Source: Quadrisphaera sp. INWT6 (GTDB taxonomy: Bacteria > Actinomycetota > Actinomycetes > Actinomycetales > Quadrisphaeraceae). From it: a DNA stretch of 64,000 nt. The notes below the pieces were generated by a model, which did not search any database, was not told where the DNA came from, and was given only the letters and a program-made list of their open reading frames with translations. Position 1 is the stretch's first letter. The number at the start of each line of letters is the position of its first letter. The DNA lies in NCBI RefSeq assembly GCF_015390235.1, contig NZ_VUOH01000002.1:310001-374000 (forward strand), given 5' to 3'. Shown piece by piece: positions 37,233 through 45,881 of the stretch. The position numbers and the translations under genes are program-made.

Positions 37233-38446
37233 CGCACGGCCCCGGCGAGCCGGGCGGCGAGGTCTCCGCGCGGTGCCACCTCGACGTCGCCCAGGCCGAG
37301 CCACCGCGCCACCTCGCCGAGCTCGGCGGCGAGCTCGGCGGCCGTCTCGGGCGGGGCGGCCGGCTCGGCGTGGGCGGCGAGCACCACGAGCACGCCGCGG
37401 GCGCGGTCGGCCTTGAGGTCGACCCGGGCGACGAGCGCGTCTCCCAGCAGGAACGGCAGCACGTAGTAGCCGTGCACCCGCTGCGCGGCGGGCGTGTAGA
37501 CCTCCAGGCGCACGCGGGTGCCGAACAGCTCCTCGGTGCGGGGGCGGTGCCAGACCAGGGAGTCGAACGGTGACAGCAGCGCTCGCGCTGCGACCCGCCG
37601 GGGGCGCGGGGCCGTGGCCCAGCGGTAGGCGGGGCGGGCCCAACCGTGCACGTCGACGGGCACCAGCGAGCCCTCCTCGACCAGCTCGGCCACCGCGGCG
37701 CGGCTCGGCCCCGGCCTGAGGCGGAAGTAGTCGCGCAGGGAGGTCTCGTCGGCCACCCCGAGCGCCCGCGCCGACAGGGCGACCAGCCCGCGCACCGCGT
37801 CGGCCTCCGAGGGGTCGGGGGCCGAGGCCACCTCCGGCGGCAGCACCCGCTCGGTCAGGTCGTAGCGGCGCTCGAAGGAGGCGGTCCGCCCGGCGGCGGT
37901 CAGCTCGCCGGTGAAGAAGAGGTGCTCGCACGCGCGCTTCACGGCCGACCAGTTCCAGCCCCAGTGGTCGCGGGCGCGGGGCGCGTCGTGGGCCAGGGCC
38001 GCCTCGAGCTCGCGCGCGGTCGACGGCCCGCCGGCGGTGACCTCCGCGCGGACCGCCTCGACGACGCCGGGGTGCTCGGCCACCACGCTGCGCACCGAGC
38101 CCCACGCGTCGGAGGCGGCCCGCGCCATCCGCCAGCGCAGCAGCCGGTGCGTGCTGGGCACGACGAAGCTCGCCTCGTGGGCCCAGTACTCGACCAGGCG
38201 CCGGGGCCGCTCCTCGGCGGCGCGGCGCAGCAGCTCGGGGTCGTACGGGCCGAGGCGGCTGAACAGCGGGAGGGTGTGGCTGCGGGCGAGGACCTGGATG
38301 CTGTCGATCTGCAGGACGCCCACGGCGTCGACGACGCGCTGCAGGTGACGGGCCGTGGGCGCCCCGGGGCGGGGCGCACCCAGGCCCTGCGCGGCGATCG
38401 CCGTCCGCCGGGCCTGGGCGGCGGTCATCGTCTCGGAGGTCGCCAC
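37220..38446 (-). CDS. YcaQ/AlkX-type winged-helix DNA glycosylase
   Basis: A 408-residue protein of the HTH_42 (AlkZ/YcaQ) family. Tandem winged helices and a beta-barrel are predicted. The catalytic Q-phi-D motif is present as QIDS (about residues 46-49), the YcaQ/AlkX form rather than the Q-phi-Q of Alk[19 protein letters not shown] and [12 protein letters not shown] are also typical. YcaQ-type enzymes unhook interstrand crosslinks and alkylated bases. Convergent with the preceding gene. Confidence 0.85.
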   Translation of the reverse strand: MATSETMTAAQARRTAIAAQGLGAPRPGAPTARHLQRVVDAVGVLQIDSIQVLARSHTLPLFSRLGPYDPELLRRAAEERPRRLVEYWAHEASFVVPSTHRLLRWRMARAASDAWGSVRSVVAEHPGVVEAVRAEVTAGGPSTARELEAALAHDAPRARDHWGWNWSAVKRACEHLFFTGELTAAGRTASFERRYDLTERVLPPEVASAPDPSEADAVRGLVALSARALGVADETSLRDYFRLRPGPSRAAVAELVEEGSLVPVDVHGWARPAYRWATAPRPRRVAARALLSPFDSLVWHRPRTEELFGTRVRLEVYTPAAQRVHGYYVLPFLLGDALVARVDLKADRARGVLVVLAAHAEPAAPPETAAELAAELGEVARWLGLGDVEVAPRGDLAARLAGAVRQNA

Positions 38447-38518
38447 GGCGCAGAGCCTGCCGGGCGGGTCCGACAGCCCGGCGAAGGGGTGGGGCGGGCC
38501 TCCGGGGGCGCAGCGACC

Positions 38519-39385
38519 TCAGCCGAGGTCGATCATGCGCTCCTTGACGGCGTACATGACCGCCTCCATGCGCGAGTGCAGCTGCAGCTTCTCGAGGATG
38601 TTCCGCACGTGGTTCTTCACGGTGTTCTCGCTGATGAACAGCTCGCCGGCGATCTCGCGGTTGCCCATGCCGCGGGCCACCAGCCCGAGCACCTGCACCT
38701 CGCGGTCGGTCAGGCGGGGCACCTGCATCGAGGGCCGGGCCTCGCTGGCGCGCGAGAGGGCCGCGAACTCCGAGAGCAGGGCGCCCGCCATCGTCGGGCT
38801 GATCAGCGACTGGCCGCCCATGACCGAGCGCAGGCCGTCGGCGATGTCCTCGCCCGGCACGTCCTTGAGCAGGTACCCGTTGGCGCCGGCGCGGACCGCC
38901 TCGAAGAGGTCGGCCTCCTCGTCGCTCATGGTCAGCATGACGATGCGCGTGGCCGGGGCCACCGCCTTGATGGCGGAGCACGCCTCCGTGCCGGAGCGGC
39001 GCGGCATGCGCAGGTCCATGAGCACGATGTCGGGCAGCAGCGCCCTGGCCTTCTGGATGGCCTCGAGGCCGTCGCCGGCCTCGCCGACGATGTCGATGTC
39101 GTCCTCGCAGCCGAGGACCATCTCCAGCCCGCGCCGGTAGAGGGCGTGGTCGTCGGCCATGAGCACGCGGATCGGGTCACCGACGGTGTAGGAGGGTCGG
39201 ACGTCGACCGCGGCCGTCACCGCGCCCGTCGCATCGCTGCCCTTGCCTGACCCCGTCACTGATCCCCCGCTCACCACCGCCGCGACCACCGCGGCACCAC
39301 CGGCCTCCGGGCCAGCTGCGTCACCGGGAGGCCCGGCAGCCATGGTGCCAGCCGGTGCGCCCCGTCCCGGGCGACTCGCCGACAT
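38519..39385 (-). CDS. NarL/LuxR-type response regulator
   Basis: Receiver domain with phosphoacceptor Asp in PDIVLMDLRMPRR, conserved Thr/Lys in IVMLTMSD and GANGYLLKDVPG, and a LuxR-type C-terminal HTH (LTDREVQVLGLVARGMGNRE). The core begins at IRVLMADDHALYRRG (about residue 73). The 72 residues before it are low complexity, so the true start may be the GTG near 39272 or later; the longest frame is given. No kinase is adjacent. It resembles orphan regulators of actinobacterial morphology or stress, such as MadR/DevR types. Confidence 0.78.
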   Translation of the reverse strand: MSASRPGRGAPAGTMAAGPPGDAAGPEAGGAAVVAAVVSGGSVTGSGKGSDATGAVTAAVDVRPSYTVGDPIRVLMADDHALYRRGLEMVLGCEDDIDIVGEAGDGLEAIQKARALLPDIVLMDLRMPRRSGTEACSAIKAVAPATRIVMLTMSDEEADLFEAVRAGANGYLLKDVPGEDIADGLRSVMGGQSLISPTMAGALLSEFAALSRASEARPSMQVPRLTDREVQVLGLVARGMGNREIAGELFISENTVKNHVRNILEKLQLHSRMEAVMYAVKERMIDLG

Positions 39386-39489
39386 CGGGCCGGAATCCGT
39401 GACAGATCCGCGCAGACCGGACCAGAACCGGCGCCCCTCCGGGCCCCGGAGGCGGTGCGGGCCGGTCCGGCTCGCACCGCCCCTCGGGC

Positions 39490-40221
39490 TCAGCCGACGG
39501 AGACCGGCTCCCGCTGCTCGGCGCCGGCGTCGGCGCCGCGGCTGCCCTCACCGGGCTCCTCGCCCTCGCCGGCCAGCCGCAGCACGCCGTAGCTCCAGCC
39601 GCGGCGGCGGTAGACGACGCTGGGCCGTCCGCTGGCCTCGTCGACGTACAGGTAGAAGTCGTGGCCCACGAGCTCCATCTGCTCCAGGGCGGCCTCGAGG
39701 CTCATCGGGGTCGCCGGGTGCACCTTGTCGCGGATGACCACCGGCGACTCGCCGAGCACCCACTCGCCCTCGCTCGGCGCGGGGTGGACGTGCGCGTCGG
39801 CCGCCTCCTCGGGCGCCTCGGGCTCCGGGGCCGCAGCCGGGGGCGGGGCCAGGAGGGCGCCGTCGAGGACCGGCTCGGGTGCGGCGGAGCGCGGGTGGTG
39901 GCCGCCGTGACCCACCTTGTGGACCTTCTTGCGGTCGCTCGACCGCCTGAGCCTCTCGAGGACCTTCGTGGTGGCCATGTCCAGCGCCGCGTAGACGTCG
40001 GAGGCGCACGCCTCGGCCCGGACCACCGGCCCGGGGCCGCGCAGCGTCAGCTCGATGCGCTCGCAGCGCTCGGCCTGGCGCTTGTTCGCCTCGTGACTGA
40101 CGGCGACCTCGACGCGCTCGACCTTGGGCGCCAGCTGCTCGACCTTGGACAGCTTGTCGTCCAGGTGGCGGCGGAAGCGGCCGGACACCTCGGTGTGCCG
40201 AGCGGTGACCACGATCTCCAC
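39490..40221 (-). CDS. hpf: Long-form ribosome hibernation promoting factor
   Basis: A 243-residue protein. The N-terminal HPF/RaiA domain (about 1-105, VEIVVTARHTEVSGRFRRHL onward) binds 30S ribosomes. A charged linker (about 110-180) and the C-terminal dimerisation domain (about 185-240, VIRDKVHPATPMSLEAALEQ, GHDFYLYVDEASGRPSVVYR) identify the long form that makes 100S dimers. GTG 40221 is set by GGAGAG. In M. tuberculosis the equivalent (Rv3241c) also sits between secA1 and the ComF gene. Confidence 0.93.
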   Translation of the reverse strand: MEIVVTARHTEVSGRFRRHLDDKLSKVEQLAPKVERVEVAVSHEANKRQAERCERIELTLRGPGPVVRAEACASDVYAALDMATTKVLERLRRSSDRKKVHKVGHGGHHPRSAAPEPVLDGALLAPPPAAAPEPEAPEEAADAHVHPAPSEGEWVLGESPVVIRDKVHPATPMSLEAALEQMELVGHDFYLYVDEASGRPSVVYRRRGWSYGVLRLAGEGEEPGEGSRGADAGAEQREPVSVG

Positions 40222-40460
40222 GATGTCTCTCCTCCAGTGCTGCAGGGGGACGGTCAGCGGTGGCCGGGCCCGCGGCCCGCCACCGGTCATCAGCACGCCG
40301 CGCTCACCGCTGCTGCGGGTCCGCGCACGGCGCTCAGGACGTTGGCGACCACCTCCTCCGGGAGGGGCGGCCCCCGCGGGCGCGGCGCCGCAGCGGTGCG
40401 GGCGTCGGCGGAAGGGCTGCCATGGACCGACGTTAGTGGGGTCGCGGGAGCCCGACCACC

Positions 40461-40496
40461 CCCACCCCCGCGTTTCGGGTGACACGCGGGGGTGGG
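40461..40496 (-). terminator. Terminator after the lpqB-comF operon
   Basis: CCCACCCCCGCG (40461-40472) pairs exactly with CGCGGGGGTGGG (40485-40496) around a 12-base loop, 115 bases beyond the comF stop. Confidence 0.65.
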
Positions 40497-40568
40497 CGCG
40501 CTCCCGCCCCCGGACCGTCGGCGGGTCTCCACGGGGCGTCACGTGATCGCCACGCAGTGCTGACGAAC

Positions 40569-40608
40569 GGTCACGGCACGGTCACGACGCGGTCACGGTG
40601 CGGCCACG
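40569..40608. promoter_or_regulatory. Four GGTCACG repeats at 11-bp period
   Basis: GGTCACG starts at 40569, 40580 and 40591, and GGCCACG at 40602: exactly one helical turn apart. They resemble direct GTCAC-type repeats reported for MtrA. The site is just after the comF stop. Confidence 0.45.
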
Positions 40609-40610
40609 GG

Positions 40611-41429
40611 TCACCCGCTGCTCCCCCGCCGCTGCGCCGCCGCCACGGCCGCGGCGCCGAGCACCTCGGCCCCCGCGCCGCGCAGCACCCGCGCGGCCTC
40701 CGCCAGCGTGGACCCGGTGGTCACGACGTCGTCGACCACCAGCACCGGAGCACCCACCACCCGGGCGCCCGCCCGACCGGCCACCCCCAGCGACCGGGCC
40801 GCGTTGTGGGCGCGCGACGCCGCGTCGAGGCCGACCTGGTCGCGCAGCCCCCGGCCCGCGCTCAGCGCCCCGACGACGAGGACCGGCAGCCCGCGGCGCC
40901 GCAGGAGCCCGGCCGCGCCGCGGGCCAGGTCGCCGACCGCGTCGCGGCCTCGCTCGCGCACGGCGGCCCGCCGCGAGGGCACGGGCACCAGCAGCACGGT
41001 CCCGGCGTCCCCGACCGCCGCGGAGCCGCCGACCGCCCAGCGGTCGGGGACGAGGGACTCGCCCTGCACCAGCGCCGCCTGCACGGCCTCCGCGAGCGCG
41101 GGCACCAGCCACCGGTCGAGGTCGGCCCGGCCGCGGTCCTTCCAGGCGACGAGCCCGGTGCGGACCGGCCCCTCGTAGGCCGCGGTGGCCCACACCGCGG
41201 GCGCCCCCGGCGCCGTGGTCCCGGCGAGCGCGGCGCGGGAGCCCGCGCGCTCGCGCAGGGGCCGTGCGCACGCGCGGCACAGGGCGCGGTCGGGAGCACC
41301 GCAGGCGGCGCAGGACACCGGCCACAGGGCAGCCGCCAGGGCCGCCAGGCCGTTCCGCAGCGCCGGGGGCGGACCGGGCGCCGTCGTCGACGGCGCCGAG
41401 AGGGGTCCGGACCGCGACGTCGTGCTCAC
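40611..41429 (-). CDS. ComF-family phosphoribosyltransferase-like protein
   Basis: A 272-residue ComF-type protein. It has a zinc-finger-like start (CAACGAPDRALCRAC, about 37-51) and a PRTase fold with the PRPP loop VLVVDDVVTTGSTL (about 224-237). In naturally competent bacteria ComF is needed for DNA uptake; in actinobacteria it is an orphan of unknown activity. GTG 41429 is chosen; GTG at 41462 would add 11 residues. Lies after lpqB as in M. tuberculosis (Rv3242c). Confidence 0.85.
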   Translation of the reverse strand: MSTTSRSGPLSAPSTTAPGPPPALRNGLAALAAALWPVSCAACGAPDRALCRACARPLRERAGSRAALAGTTAPGAPAVWATAAYEGPVRTGLVAWKDRGRADLDRWLVPALAEAVQAALVQGESLVPDRWAVGGSAAVGDAGTVLLVPVPSRRAAVRERGRDAVGDLARGAAGLLRRRGLPVLVVGALSAGRGLRDQVGLDAASRAHNAARSLGVAGRAGARVVGAPVLVVDDVVTTGSTLAEAARVLRGAGAEVLGAAAVAAAQRRGSSG

Positions 41430-41478
41430 CGGAGCAGCGTGGTCGCACGGGCCGTCGCGCACCGGCGCGCCGTCCCCG

Positions 41479-41514
41479 CCTGTGGACGGACCTGTGGACG
41501 GACCTGTGGACGGA
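41479..41514. repeat. 12-bp tandem repeat, three copies
   Basis: CCTGTGGACGGA is repeated exactly three times in the 117-base space between lpqB and comF start codons. Confidence 0.85.
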
Positions 41515-41579
41515 CGCGAGGACGGAGGGGCGGAGAAGCGGACGGGCGGCCGGCGGAGGGAGGCGCTGGCGGGTGCCCG

Positions 41580-43415
41580 TCAGCCCGGGTAGGAGGGGTC
41601 CTGGGCGACGAGCCCGGCGAGCGCCAGCCAGCGCGAGCCCTCCCGCGACCAGATGCGGCCGTCGGCGCCGCCGACGAGCAGCGACTGGCGCCCGGTGCCG
41701 GTGGCGCCCGCGAGCCGCACCGCCCCGGCACCGGGCTCGGGCCCGCCGAGGTCGGTGGCCCTGCCGCCGTCGATCTGCCAGACCGCTGGCGCGCCGGCCT
41801 GGGCGGCGGCGCGGGTGGCCTCGGTGGCCGAGGCCGCCTGGGCGCAGCCGGGGACGACCGCGCCGAGCACCGCGATGCTCGTCGACCCCAGCCACACCGC
41901 GCCCTGCGCCGCGGCCAGCCAGGGCGTGGGCGGGGTGGCGTCGGTGGTGAGGGCCTGCGGGGTGCCGCTGCCGGAGCGGCTGACCGCGGCGACGTCGACG
42001 CGGACGGCGTCGGGCTGGCCGGCGGCGCCGGTGGAGGTCACCAGCAGGCGGGCGCCGTCGGCGGCAGCGCGCACGCCCACGACCCGCCGGCCGGCCAGCC
42101 ACGCCGCGGGCACCGCGACGAGCTCGCCCTGCGGGCCCACCGCGGTGACGGTCCCGGCGCTGCTCGCGGGCGTCGTCCACGCCCAGCCGAGGGGGTCCAG
42201 CGAGGGCGGGACCAGCTCGTCGCCGACCGGCACCGCGGCCGCGGGCTCGCCGCCGTCGCCCAGCACGAGCCGCTGCACGTGGGTGCGGCCGGCGACGAGC
42301 ACCACGAGCTGGTCACCCAGCACGGCGGGGTCCTGGGGGTCGGGCAGGGCCGGCAGGCCCTCGACGGGGACCAGCTGGCCGCCGGCGAGGCGCTGCACCG
42401 CGCCGTCGGCGACGACGACCGGGAGCCCGTCGCCGCCACCGGCGTCCAGGGTCGCCGAGCCGGCGCTGGGCAGCTCGCCGCCGTCGAGGGTGACCTGCAC
42501 CTGGGTGGCGCTCGACCCGAGGGTGCCGAGCGTCGCGACCACCTGGCGCTGGAGCTCCTTCAGCTGCGAGGTGCGCTCGCGCTGCAGGGAGGCGGGGAGG
42601 TCGACGGTGGCGGTGCCGGCGCTGACCACGACGCTGCCGGTGGGCAGCTCGGTGCCGCTGGGGGCGCCGCTGCTGACCGCGGGCGCCAGCCACGCGGGGG
42701 GCCCCTCCAGCACCTGCTCCACGAGGGTGGTCGCCGCGGCGGTGCGGTCGAGCAGCCACCGCGGGTCGGGCACGAGCGCGTCCGAGCTGCGCGAGGTGAA
42801 GGCCACCGCGCGGAGGCTGAAGACCCGGCCGAAGCGGCTCTCGTCGAGCAGGAGCAGGTCGGGGGCGTCGCTGATGCGCCACTGGCCGCCCTCGCCCACG
42901 AGGGTCAGGACGACGTCGACGCGCTCGCCGACGGGAGCGGAGCGGTAGCGGCCGGTCGGGTCGACCTCCGCCAGCACCGGCGCTCCCACCCGCACGGGCA
43001 CGCTGGCGCCGTCGGGCACGCCCGTGGCCTGCGCGGCGTCGTCGCCGGCGGCGGGCTGGCCGGTGGCCTCGCCGACCTGCAGCTCGAGGGTGGCCACGGG
43101 GTGCACCGCCGTGCGGGCGGTCGGCCGCCAGCTGGAGCGCCGCGCCGAGGAGAGGAACTCGCGCGCGGCCTCGAAGTCGTCGTCGACGCCGATGCCCGCG
43201 AGCAGGAAGCCCAGGACCAGCTCCGCGGGACTGGCGCCGGGGACGGGGCCCGGGGGCTGCACCCGGTAGCCCCGCTCGTCCTCGGCCTCCACCGCGCCGC
43301 CGGTCCGCACGGGACCTGTGCCCGGGATGTGCGCGCAGCCGGTGACCGCGCCGCCCAGCACGCCCGCGAGGGCGAGCAGCACGGACCGGCGCCCCGGCGA
43401 CCGGCCCTCAGCCAC
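41580..43415 (-). CDS. lpqB: LpqB lipoprotein, MtrAB partner
   Basis: A 611-residue protein. A signal peptide with lipobox VTGC (Cys at about 26) is followed by a GerMN-like domain (about 180-330) and a C-terminal beta-propeller-like region (about 340-610, repeated VVGVRAAADGARLLVTS-type strands). LpqB binds the outer part of the sensor MtrB and modulates MtrA activity in mycobacteria. The GTG start overlaps the mtrB stop by 8 bases. Gene order mtrA-mtrB-lpqB is conserved across actinobacteria. Confidence 0.93.
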   Translation of the reverse strand: MAEGRSPGRRSVLLALAGVLGGAVTGCAHIPGTGPVRTGGAVEAEDERGYRVQPPGPVPGASPAELVLGFLLAGIGVDDDFEAAREFLSSARRSSWRPTARTAVHPVATLELQVGEATGQPAAGDDAAQATGVPDGASVPVRVGAPVLAEVDPTGRYRSAPVGERVDVVLTLVGEGGQWRISDAPDLLLLDESRFGRVFSLRAVAFTSRSSDALVPDPRWLLDRTAAATTLVEQVLEGPPAWLAPAVSSGAPSGTELPTGSVVVSAGTATVDLPASLQRERTSQLKELQRQVVATLGTLGSSATQVQVTLDGGELPSAGSATLDAGGGDGLPVVVADGAVQRLAGGQLVPVEGLPALPDPQDPAVLGDQLVVLVAGRTHVQRLVLGDGGEPAAAVPVGDELVPPSLDPLGWAWTTPASSAGTVTAVGPQGELVAVPAAWLAGRRVVGVRAAADGARLLVTSTGAAGQPDAVRVDVAAVSRSGSGTPQALTTDATPPTPWLAAAQGAVWLGSTSIAVLGAVVPGCAQAASATEATRAAAQAGAPAVWQIDGGRATDLGGPEPGAGAVRLAGATGTGRQSLLVGGADGRIWSREGSRWLALAGLVAQDPSYPG

Positions 43416-44973
43416 CGGGCACCGCCGTGATCTGCAGCAGCGGCCGCAGGGGCAGCGGCGAGACGAGGCTGTCGGCGCTGAGCTCCGCGTCGGCGCTGCG
43501 GGGCAGCACCAGCAGGAACGTGGCGCCCGCGCCGCGCCGGCCGAAGACCTCCAGGCGCCCGCGGTGCAGCAGCGCGTCCTCGCGGGAGATCGCCAGGCCC
43601 AGGCCGGTGCCCCCGGTGGTGCGGGCCCGGGCCGGGTCGGCGCGCCAGAACCTGTCGAAGACGCGGGCGGCGTCGGCGGGGGTGAGCCCGATGCCGTGGT
43701 CGCGGACGCGGACCGCGACGGCGGTGTCGTCGGCGGCGACGTCGACCTCGACCGGGCGGCCCTCCCCGTGCTCGACGGCGTTGGTGACCAGGTTGCGCAG
43801 CACCCGCTCCACGCGGCGGCGGTCGACCTCGGCGGTGCAGTCGCCGAGGGCCTGGGCGCGCAGCGACGAGCCGCGGCGCTCGGCCAGGGGCAGCGCCGCC
43901 TCGACGGCGCGCTGGGCGAGGGCGCCGACGTCGACCCGCTCCAGGTCGAGGGCCGCGGCGCCGGCGTCGTACCGGCTGATCTCGAGCAGGTCGGCGAGGA
44001 GGTCCTCGAACCTGTCGAGCTGGGTGTAGAGCAGCTCCGCGGACCGCGAGACCGCCGGGTCGAACCCGCCGCGGGCGTCGTGGAGCACCTCGCCGGCCAT
44101 GCGGATGGTGGTGAGCGGGGTGCGCAGCTCGTGGGAGACGTCGGAGACGAAGCGCTGCTGCAGGGTGCCCAGCTGCTCGAGCTCGGTGATCTGGCGCTGG
44201 AGGCTCTCGGCCATGGCGTTGAAGGACGTCGCGAGCCGGGCGAGGTCGTCCTCGCCCCGGACCACCATCCGCTCGGTGAGCTGTCCGCCGCCCATCCGGC
44301 CGGCGACGGCGGCGGCCACCCGCACCGGCTCGACCACCTGCCCGGTGACGACGGCGGTGACCACCCCGACGAGGAGCACCAGCACCGCCGCGCCCACCAG
44401 CAGGGTGCGCTGCACGGCGTCGAGCGTGGCCTGCTCGCGTGACAGGTCGAAGAGGAAGTACAGCTCGTAGTCACCGGCGATGGGGACCCTGACCATCGAC
44501 CCGACCGCGAGCCAGGGCTCCTCGCGACCGCCGACGTCGACGGTGATCGGCTGGTACTGCTGCGTGCCGGGGTGGTCGCGGACCTCCGTGCGCAGCTCGT
44601 CGGGGACGCTGCGCGGGCCGGTGCCGGTGGTGAAGACCGACCCGATGGAGTTCTCGGTCTCCGCACCCGGGGGCTGCAGGAGCAGCACGCTGCGGTTCAG
44701 GTCCAGGCCGACGCCCTCGAGCTGCCCCAGGAGCGTCGGCGTCTGGTCCTGGACGTCCTGCGCGTTCGCGGCGTCGAACTGCGAGAAGCGCTCCTGCGCG
44801 TCCTGCGCGCCCTGCAGCGCCTGCTGCAGGGCCTGGTCGCGGCGGCTCTCGAAGAGCTGCTGGCTGATCTGCCCGGCGAGGTAGGTGCCCGCCAGGGCCA
44901 CGGCCACCAGCGTGAGCAGGGTGGTGGTGGTGACCACGCGCAGCTGCAGCGACCGCCGCCACCGCCGGCGCAC
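43408..44973 (-). CDS. mtrB: MtrB sensor histidine kinase
   Basis: A 521-residue membrane kinase. Two membrane helices (about 13-33 and 185-207) flank an extracytoplasmic domain; HAMP (about 208-260); HisKA with SDVSHELRTPLTTI (about 280-293); and HATPase_c with NLVTNAVEHG, DHGIGL and GGTGLGLAI boxes. It phosphorylates MtrA and links division with cell-wall turnover. The GTG at 44973 is used, but the frame stays open upstream to a CTG (45072) that overlaps the mtrA stop in a CTGA junction; the extra 33 residues look like a normal MtrB N-terminus. Confidence 0.94.
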   Translation of the reverse strand: MRRRWRRSLQLRVVTTTTLLTLVAVALAGTYLAGQISQQLFESRRDQALQQALQGAQDAQERFSQFDAANAQDVQDQTPTLLGQLEGVGLDLNRSVLLLQPPGAETENSIGSVFTTGTGPRSVPDELRTEVRDHPGTQQYQPITVDVGGREEPWLAVGSMVRVPIAGDYELYFLFDLSREQATLDAVQRTLLVGAAVLVLLVGVVTAVVTGQVVEPVRVAAAVAGRMGGGQLTERMVVRGEDDLARLATSFNAMAESLQRQITELEQLGTLQQRFVSDVSHELRTPLTTIRMAGEVLHDARGGFDPAVSRSAELLYTQLDRFEDLLADLLEISRYDAGAAALDLERVDVGALAQRAVEAALPLAERRGSSLRAQALGDCTAEVDRRRVERVLRNLVTNAVEHGEGRPVEVDVAADDTAVAVRVRDHGIGLTPADAARVFDRFWRADPARARTTGGTGLGLAISREDALLHRGRLEVFGRRGAGATFLLVLPRSADAELSADSLVSPLPLRPLLQITAVPGG

Positions 44974-45068
44974 GGCGCGCGCCGGGGCCAGGAGGTCGTG
45001 GACCCTCTGGCGGGCCGGCGACGGGACCGGCTCCCGGCCGGCCCCCTCGGCCGCAGGGGTGGTGCTGG

Positions 45069-45746
45069 TCAGGCCGGCCCGGCCTTGTACCCGACGCCGC
45101 GCACCGTGAGCACCACCTCGGGGTGCTCCGGGTCGGCCTCGACCTTGGACCGCAGGCGCTGGACGTGGACGTTGACCAGCCGGGTGTCGGCGGCGTGCCG
45201 GTAGCCCCAGACCTGCTCCAGGAGCACCTCGCGGCTGAAGACCTGCCAGGGGCGCCGCGCCAGCGCCAGGAGCAGGTCGAACTCCAGCGGGGTCAGCGAC
45301 ACGGGCTCGCCGTCGCGGTGCACCGCGTGGCCGGCGACGTCGATGGTGACCGGCCCCACCCGCAGCACCTCGGGCTCGGGGGCGTCGTTGCGGCGCAGCC
45401 GCGCCCGCACCCGCGCCACCAGCTCCTTCGGCTTGAAGGGCTTCGGCACGTAGTCGTCAGCGCCCGCCTCCAGGCCCGCGACCACGTCGAGGCTGTCGGT
45501 GCGCGCGGTCAGCATGACGATCGGCACGCCCGACTCGGCGCGGATCCGCTTGCACACCTCGATCCCGTCGATGCCCGGGAGCATGAGGTCGAGCAGCACG
45601 ACGTCGGGCCGGGTCTCGCGGAACGCCGTCACGGCGCCGCTGCCCGTCGCGCAGAAGCTCACCTCGAGCCCCTCCGCACCGAGCACGATGCCGATCATCT
45701 CCGCCAGGGCGGTGTCGTCATCGACGACGAGGACGCGTCCCTTCAC
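45069..45746 (-). CDS. mtrA: MtrA response regulator
   Basis: A 225-residue OmpR/PhoB-type regulator. Receiver domain with VVLLDLMLPGIDG (phosphoacceptor Asp) and MLTARTDSLD; winged-helix domain with SLTPLEFDLLLALARRPWQV, VWGYRHAADTRLVNVHVQRL and GVGYKAG. It is almost identical in motif order to M. tuberculosis MtrA. It controls cell division, replication and wall hydrolase genes. GTG 45746 or 45752 are both possible. Confidence 0.96.
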   Translation of the reverse strand: MKGRVLVVDDDTALAEMIGIVLGAEGLEVSFCATGSGAVTAFRETRPDVVLLDLMLPGIDGIEVCKRIRAESGVPIVMLTARTDSLDVVAGLEAGADDYVPKPFKPKELVARVRARLRRNDAPEPEVLRVGPVTIDVAGHAVHRDGEPVSLTPLEFDLLLALARRPWQVFSREVLLEQVWGYRHAADTRLVNVHVQRLRSKVEADPEHPEVVLTVRGVGYKAGPA

Positions 45747-45881
45747 CCCCACAGTCTGCCTGCTCCCGCCGACAGCGCCCGCAGGCCGTGGACCGGACGG
45801 GTCGGCGAGCGGCGGGGCGGCAGCGGCTGACGGCCCCGGGTGCCACGATGGACGCCGGCGACGAGCACGGAGGTCACGAGG

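Larger units (their letters stand above)
40222..40610. other. Gap between hpf and comF
   Basis: 389 bases without a gene. It holds the comF-side terminator hairpin (40461-40496) and four GGTCACG-type repeats (40569-40608). The part near hpf (40222-40440) should contain the hpf promoter, but no convincing hexamer pair is seen. Confidence 0.5.
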
